A stretch of DNA of 40,344 nucleotides from Folioceros fuciformis (lineage: Eukaryota; Anthocerotophyta; Anthocerotopsida; Anthocerotales): positions 1 through 40,344 of the forward strand of contig JBNGIO010004048.1 in NCBI GenBank assembly GCA_049999805.1, written 5' to 3'. This document shows positions 1 through 12,257 of the stretch, piece after piece. The position numbers and the translations under genes are program-made. A model generated the notes under the pieces. It saw only the letters and a list, made by a program, of their open reading frames with translations. It had not been told where the DNA came from and did not search any database. How positions within the stretch are numbered: position 1 is the first letter of the stretch; every line of letters begins with the position of its first letter.

Positions 1-3000
1 GCCTGCACATGAGAGAGCTACCCGGTCAGTCACCGCAAGAGCAGTTCGTGACGTGTCTTCGACACTAAACATCACCGCCACTGTGTGCGCATGCTCACAT
101 CCCACATTCACATACTTGCCATCCCCTCATTGTCTCCATGCTCCTCAACCCTGCAAGCAGTCAAGTCTGAGATGCAATACCTCCGCAGCCCAAGAGGAGG
201 TCAGGTATCGTCCTCCCCAGATGTCTGGCAGCAAACCATCAAACACAAGATAGGAGAAGGGCTCCTGCAGCCTGCCCAAAGGGGAACCTCGACCAGAACG
301 TCTTCTTGCAAGACCTAATCCCAAAGCGACCAAAATCCACTCCCACAAGCCTTGTGCAACCTGGTGATTTCCTCGTCAGTCATGCGAGAGGCAGCGGAAT
401 CGCCAGACACAAGCTAATTACGGTACCAATCCCATTCGAATACAACACAGATGTAACAGCAACATCCTGGATTCTACAGCCGAGCTGTCCCCAAACTGAT
501 GAGGCAACACCGATACCGAAAATTGACAAAGGCACGCTCAACCCCAGCTCAGCAGACTGACTCCATCAAAGCCCTGGAACCAACCTACACACGCACACAA
601 CATAGACCACAGGGAAAAAAGCCACCAGTACCTCCAAAACGAGAGCAGGATTCAAGCAGACATCCATCATGCGAGGTAAGATCCTGTCGAGCGGTCCAGG
701 CCGCAAATGCACCAAGGTGTTGGCCACAATCAATGCCGCTGTCACGGCAGAATTGCGACGAAGCGCCATAAATTGTTGTGCGGTACGAAGAGCCGTTACG
801 TATACCATGCCATGATTCGGAGTCATCTTCCAATTCACTTCAGCCTCACTCCCACTGTCCGCCCTAGCCCTGATGTCCAGAGCTAACGAATTCTCATCCT
901 CACCTCCTGTTGTTCTGGCTTTGTCACAACCACGAGCTGGCGTTCCGTCTTCCGTAAGGGAAGAAAACCCTGGAACAATCCAGAAACTTCGCCTCGGGGC
1001 AGGTTCCTAGACACCCCAGTCCCACCCCGCATTCTCATCCTCCTACACCTTCACCTCCACCGCTACCACAGCCACTAAACACAAATTCCATTTTTGTTAC
1101 CACCTACACTACAAATTGCCCGGTCCGTAGATGCCGAGCGACGTTGGAATCGCGATGTATGTTGGTGTTCCACTACCATTCCTTAACAACAGAAGAAAAC
1201 GGGCAGAGAACAACCTTGGCCCCCGTTCCGTTTCACTGGCAGTGTACACGAATGGGAGGGCTTACCGCTTCAGTGTATCGAGTTGGTCACGCGGGGAGCG
1301 CCAACGTCGCTAGAAATCAGGGACTTTATTAATCTATTTTAGTTAATTGACTAAGTAACTACTTAAACTAACTGAAATAAATGAATAAAACTTTCAAAAG
1401 TGTAGTAAAGTGCACATCAGCATACCTGAAACTTTGTACACGTTCAAAAAGTGTGAGAAAGTGTGACAAAGCATGATCTTTCGTAGTAGTATTTATAAGG
1501 TATTTAGTTCAAATGGATCCTTCCATTTGCGGGTTCCTTCTTCCTTTGTCTTGTTAAATTTGTCAACACAGAGATATGTAAGCAAGATGCTTGTGGGTTC
1601 CTCCTATCCATCTGCCTTGCTAAATTTGTCAACATGAAGATGATGGACACAAGTAGATGCTTCCGTATGATGGTTACAATGCAATGCTCTGCTGGGTTTT
1701 ACTTGTTTTGTTTCAATGTTCTTTCTAGGTTATGGTTTTGTCCTAATTGCACCCACCAAGGCAAACTTATTTCTCCATGACCTAGAGTGCCTTCTTCTTC
1801 ACTCTAGTGCAGAAGAGGAACACGAGTGGGAAGGAGAGGAGATGAGGGTATGAACAAGTGCATGAAGTGCTTACCCAGGTTGGCATTGGCATAGCATTTT
1901 TCAGCTTTACACCACTTGCTCAGCTACTAATGATCATGTTTTTCGTTCCACTTTATTACAATTAGTTAGCTAGTTAGTTAGTTAATTAGGACAACCTAGC
2001 TTGGCTATTTTCATAAGCATGGGTTGGATTGAATTGAATTGGATTGGATTGGAACACTTAAGTAAGGTAGGCAAAGTACAATTTAGCCTCATGTCATTAG
2101 TTGGGCTGATATCTTTTGCAATTGGGTTGCAATGGGCAGTAATATAAGTAGCGTGCGATCCTCCGCCCAAAGTGGGCTTAGTGATATAAGTCCTTATTAG
2201 GCCATGTAAATGATTGGCGCCCTTCTCCCAGCCCTGCAAGGTTAGATGGGGTTTTCCATGATTTTTTGGAAAATAAAAAAGAACAAGAAAAAGAAGGAAA
2301 GAAAAATGATGGGATTTTTATGGTATATATGTAGTGTACGTCTATATATGTGATGTAGGTACCCAGCCTACATGAAGAGTGGGAGTGAAGAATCGTTTAT
2401 CGGCAGTTGATCTGGACAAGAGGCGCTCAGGTGACATATTTTATAAGCAGAGTGCGGCACTGTTGTTGGTGGCTGCCTGTTTCGGCTACTTGCCCTCTTT
2501 CTCTCACTTCACTGGGCCCTTGCTCGCATGAGATTGACTTGGCTTCCGACGACAGCTCTTTTTTTTTCGCCGCGTTAGCGATCGCTTCCCGCTTTGCGAG
2601 CTCAAATTTGGTGCGGACGCGGCGGGGCTCGGATGATTCGAAGCATGGCAGGTAGATAATGGCGGTATCCAGGTGCTGGAAGAATTGAGGCACCAAATTT
2701 GGCAACAAAACCAAAATCTGTAGAGGGTTTGTGGCGATGGTGGGGAATTGTGCCTCGGGTCAGGTGAAGATGGATGGCAGAAGTATGATGGAAAGGCGGC
2801 AGCACAGGGGCTGAGCACCACCGCTGCCGCGCACGAGGGTTGGCCAGGTGCGAGCTGCGGGTGGCAGCATGATGGGTGTGGTCTGGAGTATGTCACAAGC
2901 TGGCCGAGGGGAGGGCAAGCCGGACTTGGAGTAGGTAGGGTTGATGGAGCTCATGCGACTCTCTTAGTTCTCATGTTGCCGTGATGGACGGCGTGGATTG

Positions 3001-3098
3001 CAGCGATGGAGGAGGGTGAGCGAGAGGAGGAGTGAAACGTCCGAGATGAGAGTCTAGCTTACAAGTAAGTGCAAGGCAGGCAGTGCTTGTGTGGCCGT
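1..3098. other. Intergenic region upstream of MED14, no gene recognised
   Basis: I see no reading frame here that resembles a known protein; the open frames are short and of odd composition. Positions about 1320-2400 are AT-rich and hold simple repeats: a TTAG-rich run at 1961-1988 and an ATTGG/ATTGA run at 2023-2052. Positions about 2500-3098 are richer in GC and probably hold the promoter and 5' leader of MED14. An unrecognised or lineage-specific gene in the first 1.3 kb cannot be excluded. Confidence 0.5.
1531..1660. repeat. Imperfect direct repeat, 64-bp period, two copies
   Basis: Two diverged copies begin with GGGTTCCT at 1531 and 1595. They share the stretch ending in TAAATTTGTCAACA and the later AGATGCTT. 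They read as a local tandem duplication in non-coding DNA. No function is apparent. Confidence 0.5.
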
Positions 3099-6000
3099 AT
3101 GATGGGGGATGTGGCAGCATTCCCTCCCGGGCCGCAGACCGTTGGTTTCGCGGAGCTGGTGAACAGGTTTGCGCACGACGCCCGCGCCGGCTTGCAGCAA
3201 TTTGTGGACACTCCCACCGATCAGACAGACGCGGAAAGGAAGATTTCGCTGCTCAAGTATGTTTTCAACACCAGGCAGCGTCTGCTTCGGCTGGCGGTTC
3301 TCGGGCAATGGTGTCGGCAGGTTAGCTGGGTTTTACCCCCCTCGCACATCACCCGGCAGAAATTCCCTCCTCAATCACCTGCATGCCACGCCTTGCAACT
3401 CCCTGCCCTGCCCTACCCTTTGGTTGTTTAATCCCCATATGTCCCCCGCGGTGCCTAAGTTCGTCATGTTCAGAGTCGTCGCAACTAGTTCGTTATGTTA
3501 GGTAATGGGGGATGAGCAACAACTAGGGTGTTCACACTACTTGTTGTCCTGTGCTTCCTGCAGATGCCATTGGTGGAACGCTGTCAGCAGGTTGTAGGAA
3601 CGCTTTCCCATCATGACACCAGCTTTACCCAGGCTGCGGACTCGTTGTTTTTTCTCCATGAGAGTTTGCAGCAAGCGCGTGCCCCTGTGTATGATGTTCC
3701 TACTGCAGCGGAGGTGCTGCTCAGTGGGGGTTACAACCGCCTGCCGAAATGCATCGAAGAGTTGGGGGTGCAGTCGCTCTTGGTTGGGGAGGAGAGGGAG
3801 GAAACGCTTCAGAAATTGGACACAGTGCTCCGTTCAAGGCTGTTGGATGTTGATCTCCCCCCGGAGTTCTCATCGATCAAGGTGCAAGACGGCCGGGTGC
3901 TTTTTCAAGTTGATGGAGAATTTGAGGTTCATCTGACTGTAGGATATCAAGGCAACTTGTCCCATTGGAGAGTGCTGGTGTTAAAGCTTTTGGTGGGTGA
4001 GAGGATTGGGACGGCTAAGCTCAGTTCCATGCAAGAATATGCACTGAGAGAGGAACTGGAGCGCCGCATGGCCGCGTCGGAGGATCCTCTCAGGCTGCTC
4101 TACTCCATTCTGCATGAAATTTGTCTCTCCATCTCTATAGACACCCTTTTCAGGCAGGTTCGTTCGTTGCGACAAGGGAGATGGAAGGATGCCATTCGGT
4201 TTGAGGTGATTCCTGATAGCACAACAGGTGTACAACCTATGAGCATTCAGCAGAATTCAATTCAAGGGCTACGCTCGCAAAATGATGCTGAAGCTGAACT
4301 GTCGCTTAAGCCCCGTGGCTTATCAGGGCTGAGAATTTGGTACTGGTTGGATCAAAGCAAGGCCTCAGGTGGCGGTGATATGAGCTCAGCTCCCTCTCTT
4401 AGAATTGAGCCCGGTCTAAATCAGCACATTTCATGTTTACACCAACCAAGTGTGATTGACCCTGACACAGAGATGGAGGCAAAGTTTGTACTTGACCAGA
4501 GTTGTATCGATTTGGAGCAGTTGTTGTTAAAGGCAATCACGTGCAATATCCACTCAAGGCTATTGGAAGTCCTTAAAGACTTCAGAAGTTGCCCTCAACT
4601 TTGGAGAGTGGAGAGCGATGTGATTCTGAAGTCCTCTTGTTCTGTGGGTGTTGGCGATAACTCTCTTTCATCTGTTTCAGGTGGAGCAGTCAGTTCTGCA
4701 TCACCTACTGAGGTGTGTTTGAAACTTAGAGCCGCTACCAAACTGCATTGTTCGAAGTGCCTCTGAAGCAGAGGCCGCTCTGTTGGATGATTAGATTTTA
4801 ATTTCTGTTGGAAATGCTGCCTAACTTTTGCTGCATCTTGCTTTTCCTAGGAGTGTAGTCCATCTGGCTCTAGGACTGATGTAGGCGAGGAGGTTTTGTG
4901 TGTGCGGGCCTACGGGCAATCGTATATGGCACTCGGGATCAGCATAAGGTACAGCAACCTTCCTCGTTGCCACAAAATTTTTCCTTCTTGACTGGTGATT
5001 GCCTGAGACTCCAGAGTTATGGCCCTGTCCAGCTTTTGAAGGCTAGCACATGCTCACGGTTGACGTGCATAATTCATGCTCGGCAGTCTTTACTGCTGCT
5101 TGCATAGCAGGACTCCTTCGAAGGTGTTCTTTGCTTATAGCATTTGTAACAAAATCTTTTGAATACTGGAGGTACAGTGCAGAAGCGTCCTTCAAGGGCT
5201 TGGTATGCCTGTAGCTCGGATTCAGTCAGATTGGGTGGAAGAGATGTGCTGGGATGGTGTAATGCCCGGTAGTTCTGTTCCTAGGTAACATATGTGTCAC
5301 TCGCATTGCCTTGGCTGCAGGAATGGAAGGTTCTTGCTGCATGCACCTAGTTCGATGCTACGGCAATCTGTTGTCACAGAGGTGGAAGAGGCACTGAACC
5401 AGGGAATAACAACGCCAGTTGATGTGTTTATAAGCCTGCGGAGCAAGAGCCTTCTTCAAATGTTTGCTTCGAATGCAATGGCTTTAAACCTGAAAGTACG
5501 AAGTTTGTTTTTCTGTTTACTGTAAGGCTGTTGGTACTTAGGACGTGTTAGCCTCTCGTGTACGTCCCATTTAAAACCATATTTGTGTATGCAGCTGTAC
5601 GAAAGGGCAGCCAGTGCCATAAAACTTCCTGAAGGATTATCCAAGCCCACTACTGACATGCTCTTCATGGGCTTCCCGAACTGTGGAGGGAACTTTTTCC
5701 TGTTTTTACAGCTGGACGGTAATTTTATGCCTGTTTTCAAGCTTTTAGAAGCGGATCCCCGATCATTTTCAGACTCATCCTCCTGTCTTCGCTCTGGACC
5801 TGTTAATATTATGAAGGCTCAGAGCATTGACGCTGGAACCATAAGGGTAGCTGAAGACATTGGTAGTCTAAGTTTTCTGGATCAGGGGAGGTTGGAAGGA
5901 GAGCATAAGCGGTCTACTGAACTGTTGAGAAGCATCCAGGCATTCAGGGCGGCGGATGAGAAGGTTGTGGGTATGGGTAGAACAGAATGTGAAAGTCAAC

Positions 6001-9000
6001 TGACAGGGAGAAGTGGAAGATTCAAAGCAGGATTGGGTCGTTTGCTTGATAGATTGCAGATGTCATCTTCATTGGCAATGAGAACAAATGGCAACTCGTC
6101 AACTAAAGATGTAGCAATCGTGGACCAGGTTGATCACCACAAGGTAACCAATACCATCATCCACTCTCTGAATGGGACAAATGCGTCCTCCGTCCAGGGA
6201 AATGTAGGTGGTAGGCTTTCTGGCAATCATAAGCTTGGATGGCATCCTTCGGTCCTTGATCTGCTCAATGGGACGTCAACCATGGGTGCTGCATCCATTG
6301 CAAGTCCCAGGGGTTCTCCAAAGTATCGTTCTCATCAGGGAGACCAGGATTCAAGCCTCATCAGGTCGCCTAGGACTATTGGGGACACGTCTGCTTCTCC
6401 AATACATCTTGATGATGTAATTGATTCCGTCTCCACCAAATCTAGTCCTGGTCTTCTGGGTAACTCTAATTGTTTAACAGCAGGGGAAAATGGCCCGTTC
6501 AACTGCTCTAGACACATTCGAGGGCAATCTCGACTTAACCCTAATCAGCAGAAGAACATTATGCAGGCAAGGTTTGCATCTCCACTGAAGACACCCTCAG
6601 TCCTCGATTCTGCTGGTGCAGAGATCAGAGGCAGTAGTGAGTGGATGGAAGTGGATGACAGTGCCATGCTATCTCAATTGTCTCCCTCCATATCTTCCCC
6701 CTCCATGCTGCAGCCAGGGGTTCCTTCCTCTGCAAGTCAATTGATGCTGCCTCGTACTAATGTTACCAGGCCTAGCTTTCCTCTAGACTCCAACAAGCGA
6801 AAGCGAGCTGGCGCTGAGGTGCTGTATTATCTACCTCCATTACAAGGACCATTTGAGAGTTCTGGAAAGTTAAAGAGAAGGAAGGTCGGTGAGGATGGGA
6901 ATCAGACTGTAGTGAGTTTATTGGCTAGTGGCCATAGCTCTCCTAATTTGGAATCTTATGTAGGCCAATCATATATGTCTGTAGTCGGGGCAGCTAATGA
7001 AGGAAGAGCGCCCGTGGCATCTTACAGGGCTGCGCTTGTACAGGTTGTGAGGAAGTGCAGGCTGTGCGTGAAGCATGCCCGCCTTACTCGGCAACTGGAT
7101 GGTCTGGGGATAACTTTTAGTGAGATAGCAGGGGAACCAATGAGCCGTTTCAGGGAGCTTATTTTTAAACTCCCTCAAAATGTCATTTCTTGTTCACCAC
7201 TAAACGTTGACAACAGCGGCTGGGAGAGATTGGTATTACAGTTGGACAAGCTAGGAAGCGATTGCTGGCAAGTTCTGATACGTGACTTCCACTACAACGG
7301 TTTATTGGAACTGCAACAAAGATCTGCAGGAAATCCTTGGGGTGAAGGGGTTGACGTGGCTATTCTACCAGAGTCGGATTCTCACATCAAGCTGTCTCCT
7401 AGGGGCTTGGTCCTTTGTTATGACTCTGTCGAAGATGATAGTGTGAAGCGGTTAGTAGGAGACCTAGTGCGACTATGGAAAGCTCGTGCATTTGTGTTAG
7501 GATTGCAAAGAATATTGCAGTGTCGACCAGAAAGTGTGGATGCTGCTAACGAAAACATGGATAATGCCTTACAAAATGTGAATCATGAAGGGGGTGAAAA
7601 ACGGTGGGAAGTTATGACAAGGTCATTTCGGGTGGTGGCAGTTGGCCCGTTGAGTGTGTGGTTCGTCTTCACTGGGTCTATACCTGGAGTGTCAATCCGG
7701 TTCCTTGTGGAATGGGGATCAGGAAAAGGGACTTGCACAGTTCATCTCTCACCAGATCAACTTTGGCCCCATACGAAGGTCAGCTTTCCTACCTTAACAA
7801 TGTCTTTTGTTTTTGGGAATCACTTTACGGTTGTGCTGTTTTCTCACTCTGTGGTTGACAGTCTTGGGTGCAGTATCTAGAAGACTGCATCAATGGAGGG
7901 GAAGTGAATGTGCTACTGTCTGTCATTGAAAAAATGGCAGGTCCACTGTATGCTCTTGTTGCAGCAATACGGCCTGCTGGAAATGCACGTGCAGGCAATG
8001 CGAGCCCTGGGTCTGTACCATCAGCGAACATACATTCAGGATCTAGCACAAAGGCGGTAGGTTCAGTTGGTGCTTTATCTAGCACATCAGCCGGATTAGG
8101 CCAGACAAGGCCACCACCCTCCCAACACATGCCATCAACGGCTTTCCATGTTGCAAGTGTCCCATCTGGTCCAGGTAGAGGTACAGTGCCTGGGGCGGTG
8201 CCAAACTCTCTCCTGCCAACTGACGTGGTAATTATTATGCGACATAGGTTTTGGGTGCGAGTCATATACAGGAAGCAATTTTCAGTAGATATGCGGTGTT
8301 TTGCTGGGGATCACGTCTGGCTGCAACCATCTCCTCCTCCTAGAAGTGGTGGACCCTCCATTGGTGGCTCCCTGCCCTGCCCACAGTTTCGTCCATTTGT
8401 GACTGAGCTTGTTGCGGGAAGTATGAGTAGTGCTGAAGTGCCCACTGGTCAAAGTCCAGGATCTATTGCATCTGCTCCACCTTCTGGTTCCTCCAATTGG
8501 AATCCTGGCCCAGGTGGTAGTTCACGGCCTATACTTCCTCCAGTTTCCACTCGTATGGCAGTGCCAGGTTCTGGTTCTGGACCTATGATGATCGCACCAG
8601 GCCGAGGAGTTTCTTCTGGGTCCAGTTTGGGAGTCCAACATGGTTCTAGGAGTGAGTTGAATACCACAATTTTGGGTATGGGAGATGATGGCGGATATGG
8701 AGGGGCTTGGGTGCCACTTCCTGCTTTGAAGAAGGTTCTCCGGAGCACATTGAGATATTTTGGAGTCTTGTGGCTGTTTGCACAGTTCCCCGGTATTTTA
8801 CGGGAAGTTTTGGGTTCAATTTTGCCTCAGAATGAGGGAGCCCTTCAAAGCATTGATCTTGAGCAACCTGCACTTAGGTTCTTCATTGGGTACGTCAACA
8901 TCTGTTTCCCTTAAACCTTGGTGCATGTGGACCATTGAAGGTCATGTGTAAGTTCTGTGGCGCATGTTCTCAGCTCTAGATTCAAACCAAGTTCCCCTGC

Positions 9001-9934
9001 AGCTTCCAAGTAGGATTTGAGACCTTGTTTTGGTGCAGCATCTGAGGCTCTGTGAGGTGCTTTTTGTATCAGGAACTATGTATTTGCGGCAAGCATGCAC
9101 AGGGACAAACTGATTCTCCAAGTGGTTAATTGGACCCGGTACCATCAGCAACATCAGCTTCAGCCGAAACAGCAAGCACCGACCAGTGGGCCTGACTTGG
9201 AGTACACGTCAGCAGAGCTTGCTGAAATTAGTGAGTTCTTCCAGCGGCGAGTGGCGTCCGAGCCATATGAGGCTTCTCGTATGGCGTCCTTCGTCACTAT
9301 CCTTACTTTGCCCATACCTGTCGTTAGGGAGTTTCTTGGACTGATTTCTTGGGAAAAAGAAAGTCAACCAGCCGCGCAAAGCCAGGGCATTGACAGTTCT
9401 CCAGTCCCAAAACCGAGAGTTGAGCTTTGCTTGGAGTGCAGGCAAGGTCAGTCGCCAGATGGTGGGGCACAGGAACTTGGAAGTATGCCTGCTGTAGGCA
9501 CAGGCATGGCAAAGAGTAGCATTCTGTACAAGCCCCAGCTGCGTCAAGTCGATTTCACATTAACGGTCCTCTTTGATGTGACCAGCCTTCCTTTCCCAAT
9601 GAGCCAGGCTGGAGGGGCGAGCTGGTTGCCATTGTGTGTGGCTGTGAGGTTAAGGTATGCTTTTGGTGACTCGTGCAGGGTTTCTCTGCTGAGCATGGAT
9701 GGCAGTCACGGTGGGGCTGCTTGCTGGTCGCGGCCAGAGGATTGGGAGCGGTGCAGAGAGAGAGTAGGTAGGGCAGTCGAAGCAGGTGGCGGTGGGCAGG
9801 AACAGGGCCGTTGCAGATTAAGGACTGTGGCTGAGTCTGTACAGATAACCTTGCAATCAGCTCTCCAACAGCTACGCAAAGTTGCTACGAGTTCTCCCTC
9901 CTTGCTGACAAATTCAATCCCGACACATGCATGA
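3099..9934 (+). CDS. MED14: Mediator complex subunit 14 (MED14)
   Basis: MED14 is the architectural backbone of the Mediator co-activator, joining head, middle and tail modules in the nucleus; the Arabidopsis form is STRUWWELPETER. Exons by eye: 3099-3320, 3564-4712, 4851-4948, 5321-5495, 5595-7778, 7874-8889, 9073-9934, about 1901 residues; Arabidopsis MED14 is about 1700. All junctions keep frame with GT-AG ends. Recognisable stretches include FTQAADSLFFLHESLQQARA (residues ~95-114), QGRWKDAIRFEVI, EALNQG..PVDVFISLRSKSL, DQLWPHTK joined to YLEDCINGGEV, and EQPALRFFIG joined to NYVFA. The N-terminal MED14 domain lies in exons 1-2. A Ser-rich linker fills much of exon 5, and exon 6 has a Pro/Gly/Ser-rich stretch. 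Two adjacent ATGs (3099 and 3102) could start the protein; the first was taken. The ends of exons 3 and 4 are slightly less certain than the rest. Confidence 0.96.
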
Positions 9935-10490
9935 TTTTTTTGCAACTGTATCATAAAGATGAGAATTGTAGTTCATTTCATTCGAACTGATTGATTAAAT
10001 CGGCAGGTTTTGGAAGAGGGCCATATTTACAACGGGCGCATGCGTGCCTGGATTTGTCCAACCCCTGGACGTGACACGGTTACCTCTACTTTAAATTTTG
10101 CTAGTACGTGCTGGTCAAATTAGGGGGGTGTAATGCTCCGCCAATGAAGCCAATTATTTTCCAGGCTTGCCTTTGGGGCCTGGTTGTGTATCCAGTGTCA
10201 TTTCACTTGAAGCTGTCTATTGAGTAATCGTACAAGTTGTTGTAGGAGAATTGCAGCAAGGTTTGACCTCAGGATCGAGGTAAGGCAAGGCCAGAAGTGT
10301 ATTCTTGAGGGTGTTTGGCTTGATGTCGCGTGAAATGTTGGTCTGGTGAAACATGAAGCATACTCGACCTTTGAAACTTAGCAAACCTTCTTGTACATGC
10401 GATGTCGTAACAAGCAACATCTCGTTTGAGCTGTACTTGTTTTTGTCATGTGCTTCACTTGCCCTGACACTACTTGTGAACACTACCATA

Positions 10491-10900
10491 TTGTAACTGT
10501 CCAGCTTGAGATGCATCGTTAAATCGCCTACGGCTGTTGGAATGTGGTCTGTGGACACCGTCCATTTGTGATGTCCACCATCTTGTAGCTGTGCAGCTTG
10601 AGATGCTTCGTTAAATCCCCTACACCTGTAGGAATGCGGTCTGTGGACGCTGTCCACTAGTGATGTCCACCATTTTGTAGCTATGCAGCTTGAGATGCTT
10701 CGTTAAATCCCCTACACCTGTNNNNNNNNNNTTGTAGCTATGCAGCTTGAGATGCTTCGTTAAATCCCCTACACCTGTAGGAATGTGGTGTGTATAAGCT
10801 GTCCACTAGTGATCTCCACCATCTTGTAGCTATGCAGCTTGAGATGCTTCGTTAAATCCCTTACACCTGTAGGAATGTGGTCTGGTGTACACTGTCCGTA
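10491..10900. repeat. Minisatellite, 92-bp unit, five copies
   Basis: Copies begin with TTGTAG (TTGTAA in the first) at 10491, 10583, 10675, 10732 and 10824. The period is exactly 92 bp wherever the sequence is continuous. The core is GCTTGAGATGCTTCGTTAAA followed by the small inverted repeat CCTACA-CC-TGTAGG. The first copy is the most diverged and the last frays after about 10895. Copies 3 and 4 start only 57 bp apart because the N gap falls inside copy 3. Confidence 0.93.
10722..10731. other. Assembly gap (10 N) inside the minisatellite
   Basis: Ten Ns sit inside the third 92-bp unit. By comparison with the neighbouring units the missing piece is 45 bp, or 45 bp plus whole numbers of 92-bp units. 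The gap length is therefore a placeholder, and the real copy number may exceed five. Confidence 0.97.
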
Positions 10901-12257
10901 GCTGTGTGGCAGAAGGAATACGCTGGTAGTGTCTGCTTTGGAACCTGCTCCAAAGTATCGTTTGCTCCTCACGCGTGGGAACTGACTGGTACGCAGAGAA
11001 CAGCTCCACTGTTTCTGAGGTGGGTCCGGAGAGTTGGAGCATGCACCATGCATGCTAGTTGTGTCTTGCCCTGTCCTTCAGCAGTCAACCAAACAGAGCA
11101 TGGGAAGGGCAAGGGATGGCTGGCGGACGTGAAAAGCCTGACCAGGAGAACCTTGTATCTGTTATGCCCTTTCATTCCTTGGCACGTCCACCTGGGTCCC
11201 CGTTAGCTGGTGGCTGGAAACAATGTTAACCTTCACGGTCTCTCTTTGTCCAATGCTGAGCTACAGGAGCAGTATGGTGTTAGGGCTACCAAGTGGCAGC
11301 TCCAACTTGGATTTGTCCGGCAGCAAATCCGCTCTCCTGCCTCACAAGCCGGAAGCTTGGGCTGGCATTGGGGCAGCTATGTTGCTGCCCGGGTGAGAAG
11401 AAGCTGTGGTGCCCATTCCACCCGCCATATGGTACCCAAAAGCAGAGGCCGTGTCTGCAGTCCTTGGGTCCCGAATCAGGTCTTGGCATCGGACAGTAGT
11501 ACTTCCGGCATCTTTTACGGTGGAAGTTCGTTCTGCTTGTGTTTCAAAAAGGAATCCTCGTCTACACCGAACTCTACGATGTGAATCATCCACCCATTGA
11601 CCGCCACAAGACGGCCCTCGTGATCTCCCCTCCCAGCCTCCGCTTCTCCAGTGGATTGAGCACGACTCCACACTGGGTTACCGTGTCTAGTCCGGAGATG
11701 TGACATGTCACATGGCCTCTCTCTCTGCCACCTTTCGATACGACTCAGTGCAACAGGACCGTCTCTGGGGGCCGCCATCTATCTACCCGAGCGTAGTACA
11801 TACTGGAAGCGCACGCTTAGGAGGAGGTCACCCCCAGCTCAGGTCCCCAGGGAACAAGATTGGTAACACGATCAGCTTTGTCTAGCACCTGGCTGCAGTG
11901 TGTAACAGGCCAGGCCCGGTTCTTGCTTTCACGCCACTTTTGCCAGGCAGTGTATGAGAGAGAGCAGTCCCAATCTCCAGCCACTTCCTCTCTTTCAAGA
12001 GCAGGACGGGGCTTGGAGCAAGAACGGTAGCACCATACTTACTACTGCCCTCCTCCTCCCTTCCCTCCATACGCAGCTCATCCCGATTCCCCCTTAACGG
12101 CTAGAAATATGAGATGGCGGCTCTGTTACAGTGTTGTCAGATGAAGGTGGTCGTGAAAAGTGCTGTCATGCTGACAATCACTCCGGATTGCACAAACAAG
12201 CATATGAAGTTTATCGGGCGGCTTGCGATCCCATGCAGACCTTGAGTGCGTCTCCAG

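Larger units (their letters stand above)
9935..12257. other. Intergenic region between MED14 and HKT
   Basis: The first few hundred bases probably carry the MED14 3' UTR. The middle holds the 92-bp minisatellite and the assembly gap listed separately. From about 10900 to 12250 there are several medium-length open frames on both strands that overlap one another. None resembles a family I recognise, so I call no gene. The last part should contain the HKT promoter. Confidence 0.5.

Noticed and set aside
2427-2896. Pro/Ser/Cys-rich minus-strand frame upstream of MED14
   Set aside because: Low-complexity composition, no family match, and it overlaps the likely MED14 promoter.
10491-10900. CRISPR array
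   Set aside because: The units are contiguous 92-bp tandem repeats without unique spacers, in a plant nuclear genome.
11210-11584. Small gene upstream of HKT
   Set aside because: Several overlapping frames on both strands have similar lengths and none resembles a protein family; no splice-supported model could be made.
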